64,000 nt of DNA. It comes from Reclinomonas americana ATCC 50394. Its lineage: Eukaryota; Jakobida; Jakobea; Jakobida. Shown piece by piece: positions 1-12,100 of the stretch. A program made the translations under genes and the position numbers. Every line of letters starts with the position of its first letter. Positions within the stretch are counted from its first letter, which is position 1. The notes below the pieces were generated by a model. The model saw only the letters and a list, made by a program, of their open reading frames with translations, made no database searches and was not told the origin of the DNA. The stretch spans positions 1 to 64,000 of the forward strand of contig PS015062.1 in the NCBI GenBank assembly GCA_048213135.1, read 5' to 3'.

Positions 1-95
1 CCGTACGTTGTCGTCGTAGTAGTTGTAGTACGTCTCCTTACTTAGTTCGTTCCTACCACCGAACTACTAACTAACTACCGTCCGTACTTACTTCT

Positions 96-142
<47 letters not shown>

Positions 143-596
143 CCTTGTCTCTCTTCTTCCTACTTTGTGTCCTCTCTCGCCGTTGTCCACAAACTTTTCC
201 CCGTAATGCCCCCAGCTTCTCGTTCTTCTCTCGCCAGTCAATTCATCGTCCTTGCGTTTTCTTCTCTTATCCTTCTCTCACATATTCGTCCCTCTCCTTG
301 TCTGTTTCTTTCCTCTGATTCTGGTCGTCTAAGCTTTCCTCTGTGTATTCCCAGACTCTCTCATCGTTGTTGTCTCGGCTCCCATTGTTTCTTTCTCTCT
401 CCCTCTCGCTGTCATTCTTCCATGGTTTCAAGTCGGCAAATACCTGCTCCTCAAGTCGTCCTTGTTTTTTCCCTCTCCCTCGCACACCTTTCTCTTTCGT
501 TTTCTCTCTCTTTTTCTGTCTCCATTTTTCCAGCCTCCTGTCATCATTTTTTCCTCTCCCTTCCCTTGCCCTCATCCGCCCTTCGATTCCGTGCAG
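1..596. other. Low-complexity non-coding stretch, probably intron of the GH3 gene
   Basis: The first 110 bases have an unusual GTA/GTCGT-rich composition. They are followed by a long CT dinucleotide run (about 100-140) and then pyrimidine-rich sequence up to a plausible acceptor ending in gtgcag at 591-596. Open frames exist here but they are Ser/Leu/Pro translations of CT repeats with no family resemblance. I read it as the intron before the first visible GH3 exon; earlier exons of that gene must lie outside the window. Confidence 0.5.
105..141. repeat. (CT)n microsatellite
   Basis: A near-perfect run of TC dinucleotides lies inside the pyrimidine-rich presumed intron. Confidence 0.9.
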
Positions 597-1629
597 CCTC
601 GTGAACGCCGGCGCTGTCGCCATTGAGAAGCTCGTGCCCACCGCCCCCGCCATCATCGAAGCCTTCTACCCGTCCACTGGCGGCGCGTCGGCCATTGCTC
701 GCCACCTGTTTGGCCTCGAAAATCGCTGGGGCCGTCTGCCGTACACGGTTCGTCGGCACCTCCCCCGGCTCACTTTTCTGTTCAAAAAAAGGACTGACCT
801 CCTTGCTTTTCCCCTCTCGCAGATCTACTCGTCAAACTACGTGAACAAGGTGACAAGTGTAGAGCACACTCTGCCACCCACCCACACATCTGCTCTCTGA
901 TTTGCGCGCAGATCGCCATGGACGACATGTCCATCACCGACGCTCCGGGTCGCGGCTATCGCTACTTTACTGGCCAGCCGCTGTTCCAGTTCGGTCAGGG
1001 TCTCTCGTATACCACCTTCAATGTGCAGTGCACAGCGTCGCCGTCTTCCGTGCAGCTGGGCATGAACGTCAATGTGCGTTGTTTGGGTAATTTGTCTCGC
1101 GACAGGCGTGCTGATGAGTGACTGCAGGTGAAATGCACGTTGGTGAACACCGGAAGCATGCCGGGCGATGAGGTACCGATCTCTCGTCTCCCTTTTCCTC
1201 TCCTCCACCTGGCTCATCGCGCTGGCGCAGGTGCTGATGGCCTTCCACCGCGTCAGCGACGACATTCGCAAGCAGGCGAGCGCCAAGCACCCCGTGCCCT
1301 TCAAGAACCTCGTCGAGTTTGCTCGCTTGTCGACCATGCCAGCGGCCACCCAGACTGTCGCGCTGCCTGCCATTAGCGTGGAGGACCTGGCCATCACCGA
1401 CGAGAACGGCCGGTGCGTGCGCCTCATCTCCGTCTCCCAGTTCTCTCTCCATCTCGATGTTCTCATGGCCACACTCTCACACATGTCTTCGCACACCAGG
1501 TACGTGTTGTACCCGGGCCAGCACTTCATCGACGTGTACGACAACACCGCCACTGCCCCACAATCCATGAGCATCACCGTCACCACGCCCAACAACCAGC
1601 CACAGGTGGTCTTCACCCCGCCGCAGTGA
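597..1629 (+). CDS. Glycoside hydrolase family 3 protein, C-terminal part (5' partial)
   Basis: This is the C-terminal end of a secreted or lysosomal type GH3 beta-glycosidase (beta-glucosidase/beta-xylosidase group). Exons: 597-747, 823-849, 912-1073, 1128-1172, 1231-1412, 1500-1629; all joins keep frame. Visible signatures are VNAGAVAIE, IEAFYPSTGGASAIARHLFG and GRLPYT of the GH3 C-terminal domain, then GRGYRYFTGQPLFQFGQGLS, which leads into the fibronectin-III-like domain typical of GH3 enzymes. The chain ends VVFTPPQ before TGA. The N-terminal TIM barrel with the catalytic Asp is not in the window, so substrate cannot be told. The 27-nt exon is unusually short but supplies residues between two recognised blocks. 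Identity of the family is sure; exact exon edges are likely right. Confidence 0.85.
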
Positions 1630-2296
1630 GTGAGCTGATGAAAAAGAAACACTCGCCAAGATCGCATTTCAATCATCTCGGAGGCTGCGAACTTCCCTCA
1701 GCAACTGGTGGTGGCGGAGGTGGTGGAGGAGGCCGCTCATCGCTCACTCCCTCGCGAAATCCGGCGACAAACTCACTCACTGCATCGCGCACCAACGACA
1801 TGCGATTGCCAATGAGCTGTTGCACCACAGGCGCCGCCTCTTGCGCCGTCTTCTCCGCAGAAGACGCTGACACACACACACACACACACAGTCAGCAACA
1901 CTCCACTGACACACAAAACGCGCACACACACACAGACCAAGTCGCGCAAGGTTCTCTTCGCGCTCTCTCTGCGCCGCCGCCTCTCTCGCATCCTCGCGTC
2001 GCTGTGCCACCATTGAGCGGAACTCCTCCGCGTACTCTTTGCTCGCAGCAGCCCACACCTACTCACACACACACACACTTGAGCACACAAGAACAAACAG
2101 AGAGACAACGCAGTCACTCTTGCCTGCTTGTGTTGCGCCCATGTGAATCGATGCTTCCGCACTTGCCCCGGAGGATCTGGCAAGCAGTTGCGCGCATCCC
2201 ACTGATCCCATGCCTCTCGCACACGCAACAGACCTCTTCTCAACATCAGTACACTTGTCGCGAGCGACTGACAATTCCTCTTTGTTCTCAATCATC
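1630..2296. other. Intergenic region between GH3 gene and ALG3
   Basis: About 670 bases without a recognisable gene. It holds several (CA)n tracts (about 1870-1890, 1922-1940, 2062-2082) and a GGTGG-rich patch near 1710. Open frames on both strands read as low-complexity sequence. It should contain the 3' end of the GH3 transcript and the promoter of ALG3; no clear motif was seen. Confidence 0.5.
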
Positions 2297-4113
2297 ATGT
2301 TGGTGAGCTGGTTACTCAGCGACTCCTCCTCGTCCTCCTCGCGACGATGGAGCATTGCACTGGTGGCCTTGGACACTGCGCTCACCACACTCATCATCTC
2401 TCTCGTGGCGTACACGGAGATCGACTGGATCGCCTACATGCAAGAGGTGGAGGGCGCACTGGGCGGGGAATTCGATTATATGCAGCTCAAGGGCGATACG
2501 GGTCCGCTCGTCTACCCCGCCGGCTTTGTATACGTGTACGCATTGCTGTACAAGCTCACCGGCGGCGGAGCGCACATTCGGCTGGCGCAGTACGTGTTTG
2601 CCGCGCTCTACGCGGCCATGCTGGCAATCGTGCATGTGGTGTATCGCAAGTCGCGGGTTTCGGCGCCGATTGTGCTGGCAATGTTGTCGCTGAGTCGACG
2701 AGTGCACTCGATTTTCGTTTTGCGCCTATTCAACGATGGAGTGGCGATGTTGTTGTTGTATGCGTCGTTGGCGCTGTTGTTGTGGACGCGCGATCGGCGG
2801 CGACGGAACTATGTGTGGATTTCGTTGCTGTTCAGTGCGGCGGTGTCGGTCAAGATGAATGTGTTGCTGTTTGCGCCCGGCTTCCTCGTGGTGCTGCTCG
2901 TCGATTTGGGAGTGGGTGGGGCGATTGCGCAGATTGGCGTGTGCGCGTTGTTGCAGGTTTGGAGGATTCTGGGTGGACGCTGGCTCTCTTCCCCTCTGTT
3001 CTCTCGCTCTCTTTCTCGCTCTTCTTCTCTCACTCTTGTCCTCTCTCTCGCTCTGCTCTTTCTTCTCATTCGTCATCGTCTCTCTTTCTCTCCTTCTCCC
3101 TCTACTCACTCTCCTCTCATCTCTCTCCCCTCTCCGCTCCTCTCTTCTTCTCTTCTCTCTTTCCTCCCTCTTTCCCCTCGCCCCCTCACCTCTCCCCCCT
3201 CTCTTCTCTCTCTCCTCCCCTCTCCTTCTCCCCTCCCCTCTCCTCCCCTCTCTTCTTCTCTTCTCTCTTTCTTCTCTCTTCTTCCTCTCTTCCCCTCTCT
3301 TTCTCTCACTCTTGTCTTCTCTCTTCTCTCTCTCTCTTCCCCTCTTTCCCCTTGTCTTCATCCTCTCACTCATCCCTCTACTCACTCTCCTCCCATCTCC
3401 TCCCCTCTCGTCTGCCTCTCCTCCCTCCCCTCTCCTCCCCTCTCCTTCTCCCTCTCCTCCCCTCTCCTTCCCTCTCCTCCCCTCCCTTCCCCTCCCCTCC
3501 CCTCCCCTCTTTCCCCTTCCCTCACTCTTTCCCTCTGTCCCCCTCCCTTCCCCCTCTTTTGCAGCTCATGCTCGGCGCCCCTTTCCTTGTCGGCAACGCG
3601 TGGAGCTACGTGTCGCGCTCGTTCGACCTCGGTCGCCAGTTCCTCTACGTGTGGACCGTCAACTGGCGCTTCCTGCCCGAGTCCATCTTCACCGACCGCA
3701 CGCTGGCCGTCGGGTTGCTGGCGGCGCACTTGGGCGCGCTGGTGTGGCTGGGCGTGCGCTTCTGGCGCGAGCGACGCCGCACGCCGCTCTCCAACTACGA
3801 CGTGACGTACTTGTTCTTTGTCGCCAACTTTGTCGGCATTGTGTGTGCACGCTCGCTGCACTTCCAGTTCTACGTGTGGTACTTCCACACGCTGCCGTTC
3901 CTGCTGCGCCACGCGCGCATCGGCATCACCGTGCATCGTGTGGTGTTTCTGTTGTGCGTGGAGCTCGTGTGGAACATTTTCCCCGCACGTCCAGTCACCA
4001 GCTTGGCACTCTTCCTCCTCCACTTCTACCTTCTCGCGCGACTGCTCTTCTGGGCGCCGATTGGCGACGGCACAGCCCACAAGGAGGAGGTGGCGGCGGG
4101 CAAACAACAATAA
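2297..4113 (+). CDS. ALG3: Dol-P-Man:Man5GlcNAc2-PP-Dol alpha-1,3-mannosyltransferase (ALG3)
   Basis: GT58 enzyme of the ER membrane. It adds the first lumenal mannose, alpha-1,3, to Man5GlcNAc2-PP-dolichol using dolichol-phosphate mannose, in N-glycan precursor assembly. Two exons, 2297-2956 and 3565-4113, give about 402 residues, close to the usual 430-460. Near the N-terminus are the family hallmarks YTEIDWIAYMQEVEG and QLKGDTGPLVYPAGFVYVY; the second exon carries GNAWSYVSRSFDLGRQF and FTVNWRFLPE-like sequence (here TVNWRFLPESIF) and LHFQFYVWYFHTLPF. Multiple hydrophobic membrane segments are evident. Start chosen at 2297, just before the first hydrophobic segment; an upstream ATG in frame would only add a polar stretch. 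The single intron is exceptionally long for this window (608 nt). Confidence 0.95.
2957..3564 (+). repeat. 608-nt CT/CCCCTCT-rich intron of ALG3
   Basis: The intron runs from gtttgg to ttttgcag and is almost entirely pyrimidine on the + strand, built of imperfect CCCCTCTCCT and CTCTCTTC units. It is roughly ten times longer than most introns here and reads open in more than one frame only because it lacks purines. Confidence 0.85.
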
Positions 4114-4270
4114 AACAGTAGAACATACAATTTGTAATGGTGTGTGTCAGCGGTGTGTCTCGCTTGCGCCGCCGCCCAGGGGAGGATTGAGGGACGGCAG
4201 GCGAGGCGTGGAATTCGTGCCCGGTAACCTCGTTCGAGGTGACGCCTGCGCGCGCACAGTGAGAAATAAA
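4114..4270. other. Convergent 3' spacer
   Basis: 157 bases separate the ALG3 stop from the stop of the minus-strand coiled-coil gene. An aataaa hexamer at 4264-4269 (+) lies just before the minus-strand stop. No gene seen. Confidence 0.5.
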
Positions 4271-7200
4271 TTACAATGGTGGGGCAGCGTGGGGAATGGT
4301 GAGACGCACAAACTCTTGCGATCGTTGCAGGGCTGACAGATTCTGTGTGTGTGGTGTCAGCAACAGCGAAGAAGCAGCATGCACAGAAGAGATGATAAAC
4401 TCACCAGTGTCGGTGGTTGTACAATAATGTGTCGTGGGGTCACCGGTCTGTGGCAGGAAGCACGCACGATGAGTCAGGCAGAAAAAAACAGGAGAAGACC
4501 GCGTAAGCCATCCGCACCGTAATGGTCCATCACTGAGGCACACAAAACATACGTCAGCGCATAAAAAACTCCTCGTGATGCGGGGAAATCTCTCCCGACT
4601 CACCGCTGGCCTTCCCGCGGCTTCATTCGGCCGACCAAAAAGCCACCGGCGGCAAACACCTTGACGACGCTCAGCTCGCCCTCGCCCACCGTCCTCCGCA
4701 CCGGTTGCTGCACCGCCAACGACTCTGTCTGTTGTCGGTCGTAACGGTGATCTCTTCTGCACATTACACCGCGTGAGCAATCTTTTCTTCCTTCTCTCCC
4801 CTTTCACCCCCTTCCACCCTTTCCCACCTTGCTCGCGTTGGCGACGTCGAGTGGCGACTGGCCGCCACCACGGTTGGCTCGGGCGGTCGGTGTGGCACTG
4901 GACGGGGACCGACGGGTGGATGTGGCGAAAAGGCTTCGCCCACCAGTTCCGCGGCCGGTGTCACCTTGCCGATCTGATTGCTGGGCATTAGCAGCTGGCG
5001 CGGCATGGAGCGCGGCGACGGAATGCTGGTGGCGTTGTAGGTTACTGGCAGAGGCGGAGGCGGAGTCGTCACGTGCCCGGAACCCGACGGTCCACGTGCA
5101 GATCTGGGCGGACTGACCGAGGCACTGTCGCCACCGCGCGCCGACTTGGGCGACCCCGGTACACTGACATTGAGTTTCTGCGCCAGCACGAGTAACAGTG
5201 AGTGACCGACCACTTAAACAAATGATGCGTGACGTACATGAGTCTCCACATTCAGGTCCTCCAGCGGTGCCGTGCCGTACTGCTGCAGGTACTGGAGGCG
5301 CGTCCACAGCTCGTCGGCCATCAGGTGGCGCACACGGAGGCGACCTTCGGCATCGAGTTGCTCCTCGGCCTCCTCCAGTCGCTCGCGCACCACATTGTCA
5401 CGCAATCTCTGCACCTTGTCCATCTGCATCAGAGCGCGCGCCTCCAGTCGGTCAAACACGCTCATCTGACTGATGATCCACTTGAGTTTCTGCTCCTCGG
5501 TCATGTTGGCCGGCATCTCCGAGCCGCGTTTCCTCGGCGAGCGTCGTTGCTGCGCGTGGTCGGGGCGCGTCCGAGTGGCACCGGCGCTCTCACCACGCAC
5601 CAGCCACGTATCGTCGCCGTCGTGCGGTATCGCAGCTGCCGTCGGCGCGCCGTCCGCCATTTGCAACACGACCGACGAGTCTCTGTGCGAGCGATGCGCG
5701 GAGCTGGTACGTGAGTTCGCGCGGCTGACCGCCGTCCCCGGCCGCGGTGGCATCTCAACCACGTTGGGCGTGATCGACATGCGCGACTGGTTCCGCGATC
5801 CCGACCGCGAGTACGAACGATCACGATCCGCATCGCCCGACTCGCGCTCCCGACCACGCTCGTGCTCCCGTGGTGCCTGCTCGACAGGTCGTTCGGCCAA
5901 CAGGCGCTCCAGTTCCAAAATGCGTTGGGTGGCCGCCAGCAGCTGCCCCTCCAAGTCGGCAACTTCGCGCCGCAAATCCACCATGGACGATCGCTGCTGG
6001 CTCAGATCCTCCTGTGCGCGCTGCAGCTCACCCTGCAGCGCCTCATTCGCCGCCTTGGCGCTGAGCAGCTCGATACTGAGGTCGTTCACCTGTGCCACCT
6101 CCGCTGCCGCCGCATCCAGCTGCTGCCGCAACGCATCCATCTCCTCCTTCTGTGCACGAGCAGCAGCCGCCGCCTCCTCATCGAGCGCCGCCGCCTGCAT
6201 GCGCATGCGCTCCTGCACCTTGCCGAGCTCCTGCTGCATCCGCTTCTTCCACTCGTTGTTCAACTTCTCCCGCTCCTCGTCCAGCTGCTTCTGCGAGTAT
6301 TTCGGTTGCTCCTCCGGCGGCAGCTTCTTCTCCTCCTCCTCTAATATGGCGGGCCCGAGTCGATCGAGACGGCCGCCAGACAGCTGTCACACACACAGGT
6401 CAGCACGCTCTTATTCCTTCTCTATCCCTCTCTTCCTTCTCCCCCTCACACACCTTGCTGTTCAGTGCCACAATCTCCTTCAGGAGCTGCGCTCGTTCCT
6501 TGTCCCACTCTTTCTTCCGCCGATCGGTCTTGCGCGCCTCAATCTCCTCGACGGCCTCCTCCTCCTTGTACGCCTCCTCCAGCGACTTGAGCTTGCGCAT
6601 GGTGGTGGTGAGTTGCGCCTCGGCCAGTGTGGCGCGTTCGCGCCACATGCGCAGCTCACGTGCACGCGGGCGCGCACACATGGCCATGGTCCGCATCGTT
6701 GCCGCCATGAACCCATTAAACATCTTGTCGACACACCGCCGCACCGACGAACCCAACGCCCTCTCCTCCGTCACCGCCTCGCCCAGAATCACCGATTGCA
6801 GGAGAGCCAAGCCGGCCTCGCTGGTCATGCGTTCCGTCGCTCGCAGCACCTCGCCCGGCATAAAGTTCACCTCGACCGCCTCCAGCGCCCCCGCCAGTCG
6901 ACGAGCCGACGCCGGCGCTGCATCGTCGCCCACCAGCGCCACCGCCTGCAGCGGCAACGAGCGGACGAGCTCCTCATCGTCCACCGACACCACTCGCGGC
7001 TTGACCAGCTCGCCAGGCGCCGGCGCATCAAACTCCAGCTCCCTGGCCGCCTCCCTAACATCACTTTGCAGCGCCACCTTGCGTCGCGCCTCCGACAACG
7101 CCGTGACCATGTCCACCGCCGTGTCATCGCCGGCCACCAGTCGCTCCGCACGCAGCGTCCGCGTCGATCGCAGCGCCTCGAGATCCGCTCGCACATTGTC

Positions 7201-7788
7201 TTCGCGATCCTGCGGGCGCTCCTCGGCCGCCATTTGCCGAATGGGCTCGCTGATGGCGTTGTGCAGCAGACGAAACGCCGACTGCATCTGCGCGGCAATG
7301 TACCGCAGCGACCAGGCCACGGTCTCCGGCGCCGAGATGCGTCCACTGCCCACCTCGTGAACAGTCACTGTGCGTGTGTGTGTGCGAGTGTGAGAGAGCG
7401 AGGAGAGAGAGAGAGAGAGAGAGAAGTGGGCGGGAGAGTACACGCAACTGCGCTGCTCAATGCCGCGATGGTGTCGTGGGCTGCCTGCGAGCTCGTCCAC
7501 CGAGTCGGCCGTTGGTGAGCCGAGTGGAGGCGGAGAGCGGCGATCAGTGGCCAGACGGTGAATGGCGGTGAGTGCTGCGCCATCGAGGCGGCCGCGATGA
7601 GAGGTGCTGTTGCCACTGGCTTCAGTGTTGTGCTTGCTCATGGATGTAGAGAGGGACATGAAGGTGGTGGAGAGCGAGGCGGAGCCGTCGCGAAAGTTGT
7701 GGTGGTGGCGATCGCGATCGCGACTGCCCAGACCCGATCGCGCGGTGCGCGAGAGCACGTCGAGAAAGTCGTCTTCCTCCTCGTCCAT
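4271..7788 (-). CDS. Coiled-coil protein of unknown function
   Basis: Not recognised. The start is the ATG at 7788 (MDEEEDDFLDVLSRTARSG); the frame is open further upstream but without another ATG. A likely intron covers about 7372-7446 (CT-rich), then a long helical exon to 6454, another from 6383 to about 5230, and four short 3' exons ending RSQEFVRLTIPHAAPPL. All joins keep frame. The middle has charged heptad-like sequence (KKLPPEEQPKYSQKQLDEER, then Glu/Gln/Ala-rich helix), followed by a Ser/Arg-rich linker (SRSGSRNQSRMSI) and a second helix (RLRDNVVRERLEEAEEQLD). The C-terminal part is Pro/Ser-rich and ends in a compact conserved-looking segment (ELSVVKVFAAGGFLVGRMKP). Probably a cytoskeletal or scaffolding protein; that is inference only. 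Confidence 0.75.
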
Positions 7789-8215
7789 GCGAGGTGCGAA
7801 GGAGGACGGACTGACAAGCGCGTGCTTTAAGATATAAGAAATCAATTGCTCGTCGGTTGGTTGGCCGTTGGTCAAATCAAATCATCTTCGCTCTCTCTTC
7901 TCTCCCGCGATCTCCCCAGGTCACAGACGACACAATACGATGCATTTCAGCTGCGAAGAACAACACCACAGAAGAGGGACAGGGAAAAATCTCACAGAGA
8001 AAGGGAAAGTGACAAGAACGGCGAAAAAACCGAGGATGAATTTCCACCCCCGTCTGCTTCTCCTCCACACTCTCCTGCCGCCCCCACCTCCCGACGACCC
8101 ACCCGAGACGTCCACTCCTCCGCTCATCGAGCCTCAATACAGCATCCACACAGCGCACCGTTCGCCACCAATCACAACACACAAGCCGACCACACACAAA
8201 TCCACAGCGGGGAGA
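7789..8215. other. Intergenic region upstream of the coiled-coil gene
   Basis: About 430 bases between the start of the minus-strand coiled-coil gene and the stop of the minus-strand eS24 gene. It must hold the eS24 3' UTR and the promoter of the downstream gene. Open frames here have no family resemblance; nothing else was recognised. Confidence 0.5.
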
Positions 8216-8898
8216 TTACTTCTTCTGCAGAATCTTGGCCTTCTCCAGACCCTTGACCTTCTTCGCGCGGTTCTTGCGCTCGCGTCGCTGCTTGCGCGAC
8301 GACTCGACCTTGGGTGACAGGCCCAGCTACACGCACAATAGAAAATCAGCGACACAAGAAACCCTTCGCATTGAACGCGCAAAACACACTGCGGTACTCA
8401 ACGCGGCGCAGACGGTGCTTCGGCTCAACGTCCTTCACGGACTCCATGTCGTCGTACACCTAACACACACTCACTCCATCAGCAATCTGCGCAAAAAAAC
8501 AACAATCTCTCGCCCTTGCGTGCACTCACCAGGGCGAAGCCCGAGGTGCGGCCACCGCCAAATGCCGTCTTCAAGCCGAACAGCTGGATGACGTCGGGGT
8601 TGTTGACCTACACACACACAACCCTCTGTCAACTCACTTGCCGGTCTTCTCCATCTCACACACATTCATGACCGCACCTTGAACATCTTGGCCAGGGTGC
8701 GGCGGAGATCGCTCTTCGACGGCGCGGCCTTGCCAGTGTGAGTGGCCTCCACGGCCTACAATCACATGCACCACTATCAGTGCCTGTCACCTTCCTCTTT
8801 GTCACTCACTCACAAACACACACACACACCATCTGCTTTCGCCGCAGAAGCGGGTTCGTCATGAACTTGCGGATACGGATGCTGTACGAGTCCGACAT
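8216..8898 (-). CDS. RPS24: Small ribosomal subunit protein eS24 (RPS24)
   Basis: Cytosolic 40S subunit protein. Five exons (8830-8898, 8678-8755, 8530-8607, 8403-8459, 8216-8326) join exactly in frame to give 130 residues, the usual length. The N-terminus YSIRIRKFMTNPLLRRKQM matches the family core; next come DLRRTLAKMFKVNNPDVIQL, FGLKTAFGGGRTSGFALVYD and EPKHRLRR, and the basic tail SSRKQRRERKNRAKKVKG. Four introns in a 130-codon gene shows how intron-dense this genome is. The gene faces the DIS3 gene across a 291-nt divergent spacer. Confidence 0.97.
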
Positions 8899-9189
8899 TC
8901 TCCCGGGAGAACCTACACGGAAGCAAGCGGAGGAAGGGGGGGCAGCGATGGTCAGCACATGATGCGCATGGCCACTCACACACACCACCAACACGCGCAC
9001 ACGAGCACCGCCAACGACACCGATACACACAGACACATCCTCTGCGCACACAAGAGGAGAGAGGCGAGTGGCACACACAGTGCCGGCCTCGAGAGGCGAA
9101 ACCACCTCTCACCTGTGGTGGCTAGTGACAAAAGTGGACAGAGACGGTGCTCGCCACAGCAAACTGTCCCGATCGCAATCACCGACACA
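8899..9189. promoter_or_regulatory. Divergent promoter region RPS24 / DIS3
   Basis: The 291 bases between the two start codons must serve both genes. They contain CA-rich runs (8975-9000 region) but no TATA-like box or other element I can name. Confidence 0.45.
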
Positions 9190-12100
9190 ATGCTGCGCAG
9201 TCGCACCTTTCATCGCAAGACTCGCCGCGGGCAAGTGCAGAAGCAAGTGCTGGAGCACTATCTGCGCGACGACATTTACTGTGGGTGAGTCCTGTCTCTG
9301 TCTGTGTGTGACAACACACACGCACACACAAGTCAGCAAAGGAACCCTCTCTCTCTGCGAGTCAACTGGCAGCCTGTATGTAGAGGAGAGAGATAGAGGG
9401 AGAGTCTATTGCAGCAGAGATGACCGGGAATGCGACTGAGAGCGTGATTTGAGAATGCGAGTCTGTGCATGTGCATGTGCACTTACGCAGACTCGCCCCC
9501 TTCCCGTCACAGTTCGCCGCGCTGTCTGGTGTGCCCGCAGAAGAATGCCCCTCTCGGTCTCGACTCTGATCATTACTTGATTGGTGCGTCGCTCCTCTGC
9601 ACTCCCTCGATGATTGTGAGACTGATTGTGTGTGTGCATGTCAGTCGACACGAATGTGGCGCTGCAGCAGCTGGACTTTCTCGAATCGCCACACATTCGC
9701 GACGTGATCATTCTGTACACGGTGCTGCAAGAGGTGCGCCATCGCAATCTGTCGGCGCACTCGAGGTTACGGGCGTGTCTGACGGACCCGGCGCGTCGCT
9801 GGTTCTGCTTTGCGAATGAGCACCACCGCGACGCCTACGTCGACCGCTTGCCGCACGAGACGCCCAACGACCGCAACGACCGTGCGATTCGCACCGCGGT
9901 GCAGTGGTACCTGCGTCACTTTGATCACGGCCTCAATGTGATTCTGTTGAGCAACGATCGGGAGTGTCTCGAGCTGGCGACCAAGGAGGGTATTACGGCC
10001 CTGACGCCGCAGGCCTACTGCTTGCGTCTGGGGGAGATTGCAGCACCGCTGCTGGACCTCTTGGCCGACACTCAGGGGAGCGGCGATGCGTCGCGAGGCA
10101 GGGCAGGCACGAAGAAGAAGAATAAGAGAGGCAAGAATGCGGGTGACGAGGAGATGGTGGAGATGCCGACGGATGGGGAGTCGTCGTCGGTGGTGACGTT
10201 GGGAGGTGCGGTCGATGCCGATGAGCGAGTGTTCCCCGTACACCTGCCGCTGCCGCAGTTGATGACCGGTGTGCGTGAGGGTCGTTTCCACCAGGGCGCC
10301 ATTCGTGTCAATCGTCACCACTGTCACGAGGCGTACTTGTCGTCGCCCACGCTGCCGGCCGGCTGTGACATTCTCATTCGTGGGCGTCACATGAATCGTG
10401 CCGTTGACGGTGACATTGTCGCGGTGGAGATGCTGCCGGAGGATCAGTGGATGAGTGCAAGCACGCGCGTCAAGGAGTCCGCATCTGCGGCGGCCTCCAA
10501 CGGTGGTGGTGACGACACTGACGAAGACGAGGAGGAGGAGGAGGAGATTGAGGAAGATCGTGATGCACACGTGCCGCCCATGTTTGACGAGGAGGCCGCC
10601 GTGGGACCTGCGCCGCTGCCGGCCTCCGCTCGGTCACGCCCCACTGGCCGTGTCGTTGGCATCATCAAGCGCAACTGGCGCGAGTACTGCGGATGCATCA
10701 AGATCCCGGATCGGTTGCTGCCCGAGTTGCGAGCGTTCCTGCAGCTGGTTCGCGATATTGTGGCTGTGCTCGTCTATCTCTTTCCCCACTCTCACGGTTC
10801 GCACTTTGCAGTCGGAAAAAGAACGAGCGTCGTCGGGCACTACGTCGTCGAATGTGGTGGAGAGCGTGTTGTTTGTGGCGTTGAACAAGTCGATTCCACA
10901 CATTCGCATCCGCACACGGCAGCTGCGCTCGCTGTTCAACAAGCGCATCGTGGTGCGTATCGATGATTGGCCGCACGATTCACGGCACCCGGTCGGCCAC
11001 TACGTGCGCACCCTTGGCGACATTGGTGACACGGAGGCCGAGTCGGAGGCCATTCTGATTGAGCACGCAGTCACACACTACGCCTTCTCGGAGGCGGTCC
11101 TCGCCTGCCTACCACCACCCGACTACACCATTAGCGACGATGAGGTGGCGCGGCGGCGCGATGTGCGCGACCTGTGTGTGGTGTCGGTGGATCCTCCTGG
11201 GTGCCGCGACATTGACGACGCGCTGCATGCGCGCAAGTTGCCCAACGGTAACATCGAGGTCGGAGTGCACATTGCCGATGTGACGCATTTCCTGGCCGAG
11301 GGTTCGGCCATGGATCTGGAGGCTGCGTCGCGAGCAACCACTGTGTATCTGGTCAACAAGCGCATCGACATGTTGCCGAAGCTGCTGACCGAGAGTTGCG
11401 CACCGTGTTGTCTCACGAACACAAGTACGCACGTCTCTCTGACTTGTCGTGTCGTGCAGACTTGTGTTCGCTGCGTGCTCAAGTGGATCGCTTGTCGTTT
11501 TCGGTGTTTTGGGAGGTCACACCGCAGGCCGGCGTGGTGCACGTCGACTTTGCAAAGACCGTGATCCGCTCGCGCGCAGCCCTGACCTACGCAGAGGCGC
11601 AGGCCAAGATCGACGACAAGGCGTGTCGCGACGAGGTGGCCGAGTCGTTGCGCCTGCTGATGATGTTGGCCAAGCAGTTGAAGCAGCGCCGCCTGGATGC
11701 CGGTGCTCTCTCCCTCGCCTCCCCCGAAGTCAAGTTCAGCATGGATTCCGACAGCGCCAATCCGACCGATGTCCGTTGCGTGATGCAGAGGAAAACACGC
11801 ACACACGCACACACACTTCCTCCCTCTCATTGCTGACGCGGTTGGGTGCAGAAATGTACGAGCTGCGCGACACCAACTCCATGGTCGAGGAGTTCATGTT
11901 GCTGGCCAACATTGCCGTGGCCGAGCACATCACCAATGCGTTCCCCACCCACGCACTGCTGCGTCGCCATCCTCCGCCCACACCACACGCCTTCGACATG
12001 CTGGTCAGTCAGGCGGCCACGGCTGGCGTGGAGATCGACACGTCAACATCGCGTGCGCTGGCTCTCTCGTTGGATCACGCTGTCTCCGCCGACAATCCCT

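Noticed and set aside
167-604. Ser/Leu-rich open frames at the left end
   Set aside because: They translate CT repeats and pyrimidine-rich intron; no start context or family resemblance.
1868-2085. CRISPR-like or coding repeats around CA tracts
   Set aside because: They are plain (CA)n microsatellites without spacers or conserved repeat units; the same repeats fill many introns here.
2726-4110. Long Arg/Glu-rich frames antisense to ALG3
   Set aside because: They arise from the purine-rich complement of the CT-rich intron and from shadow frames of a GC-rich exon.
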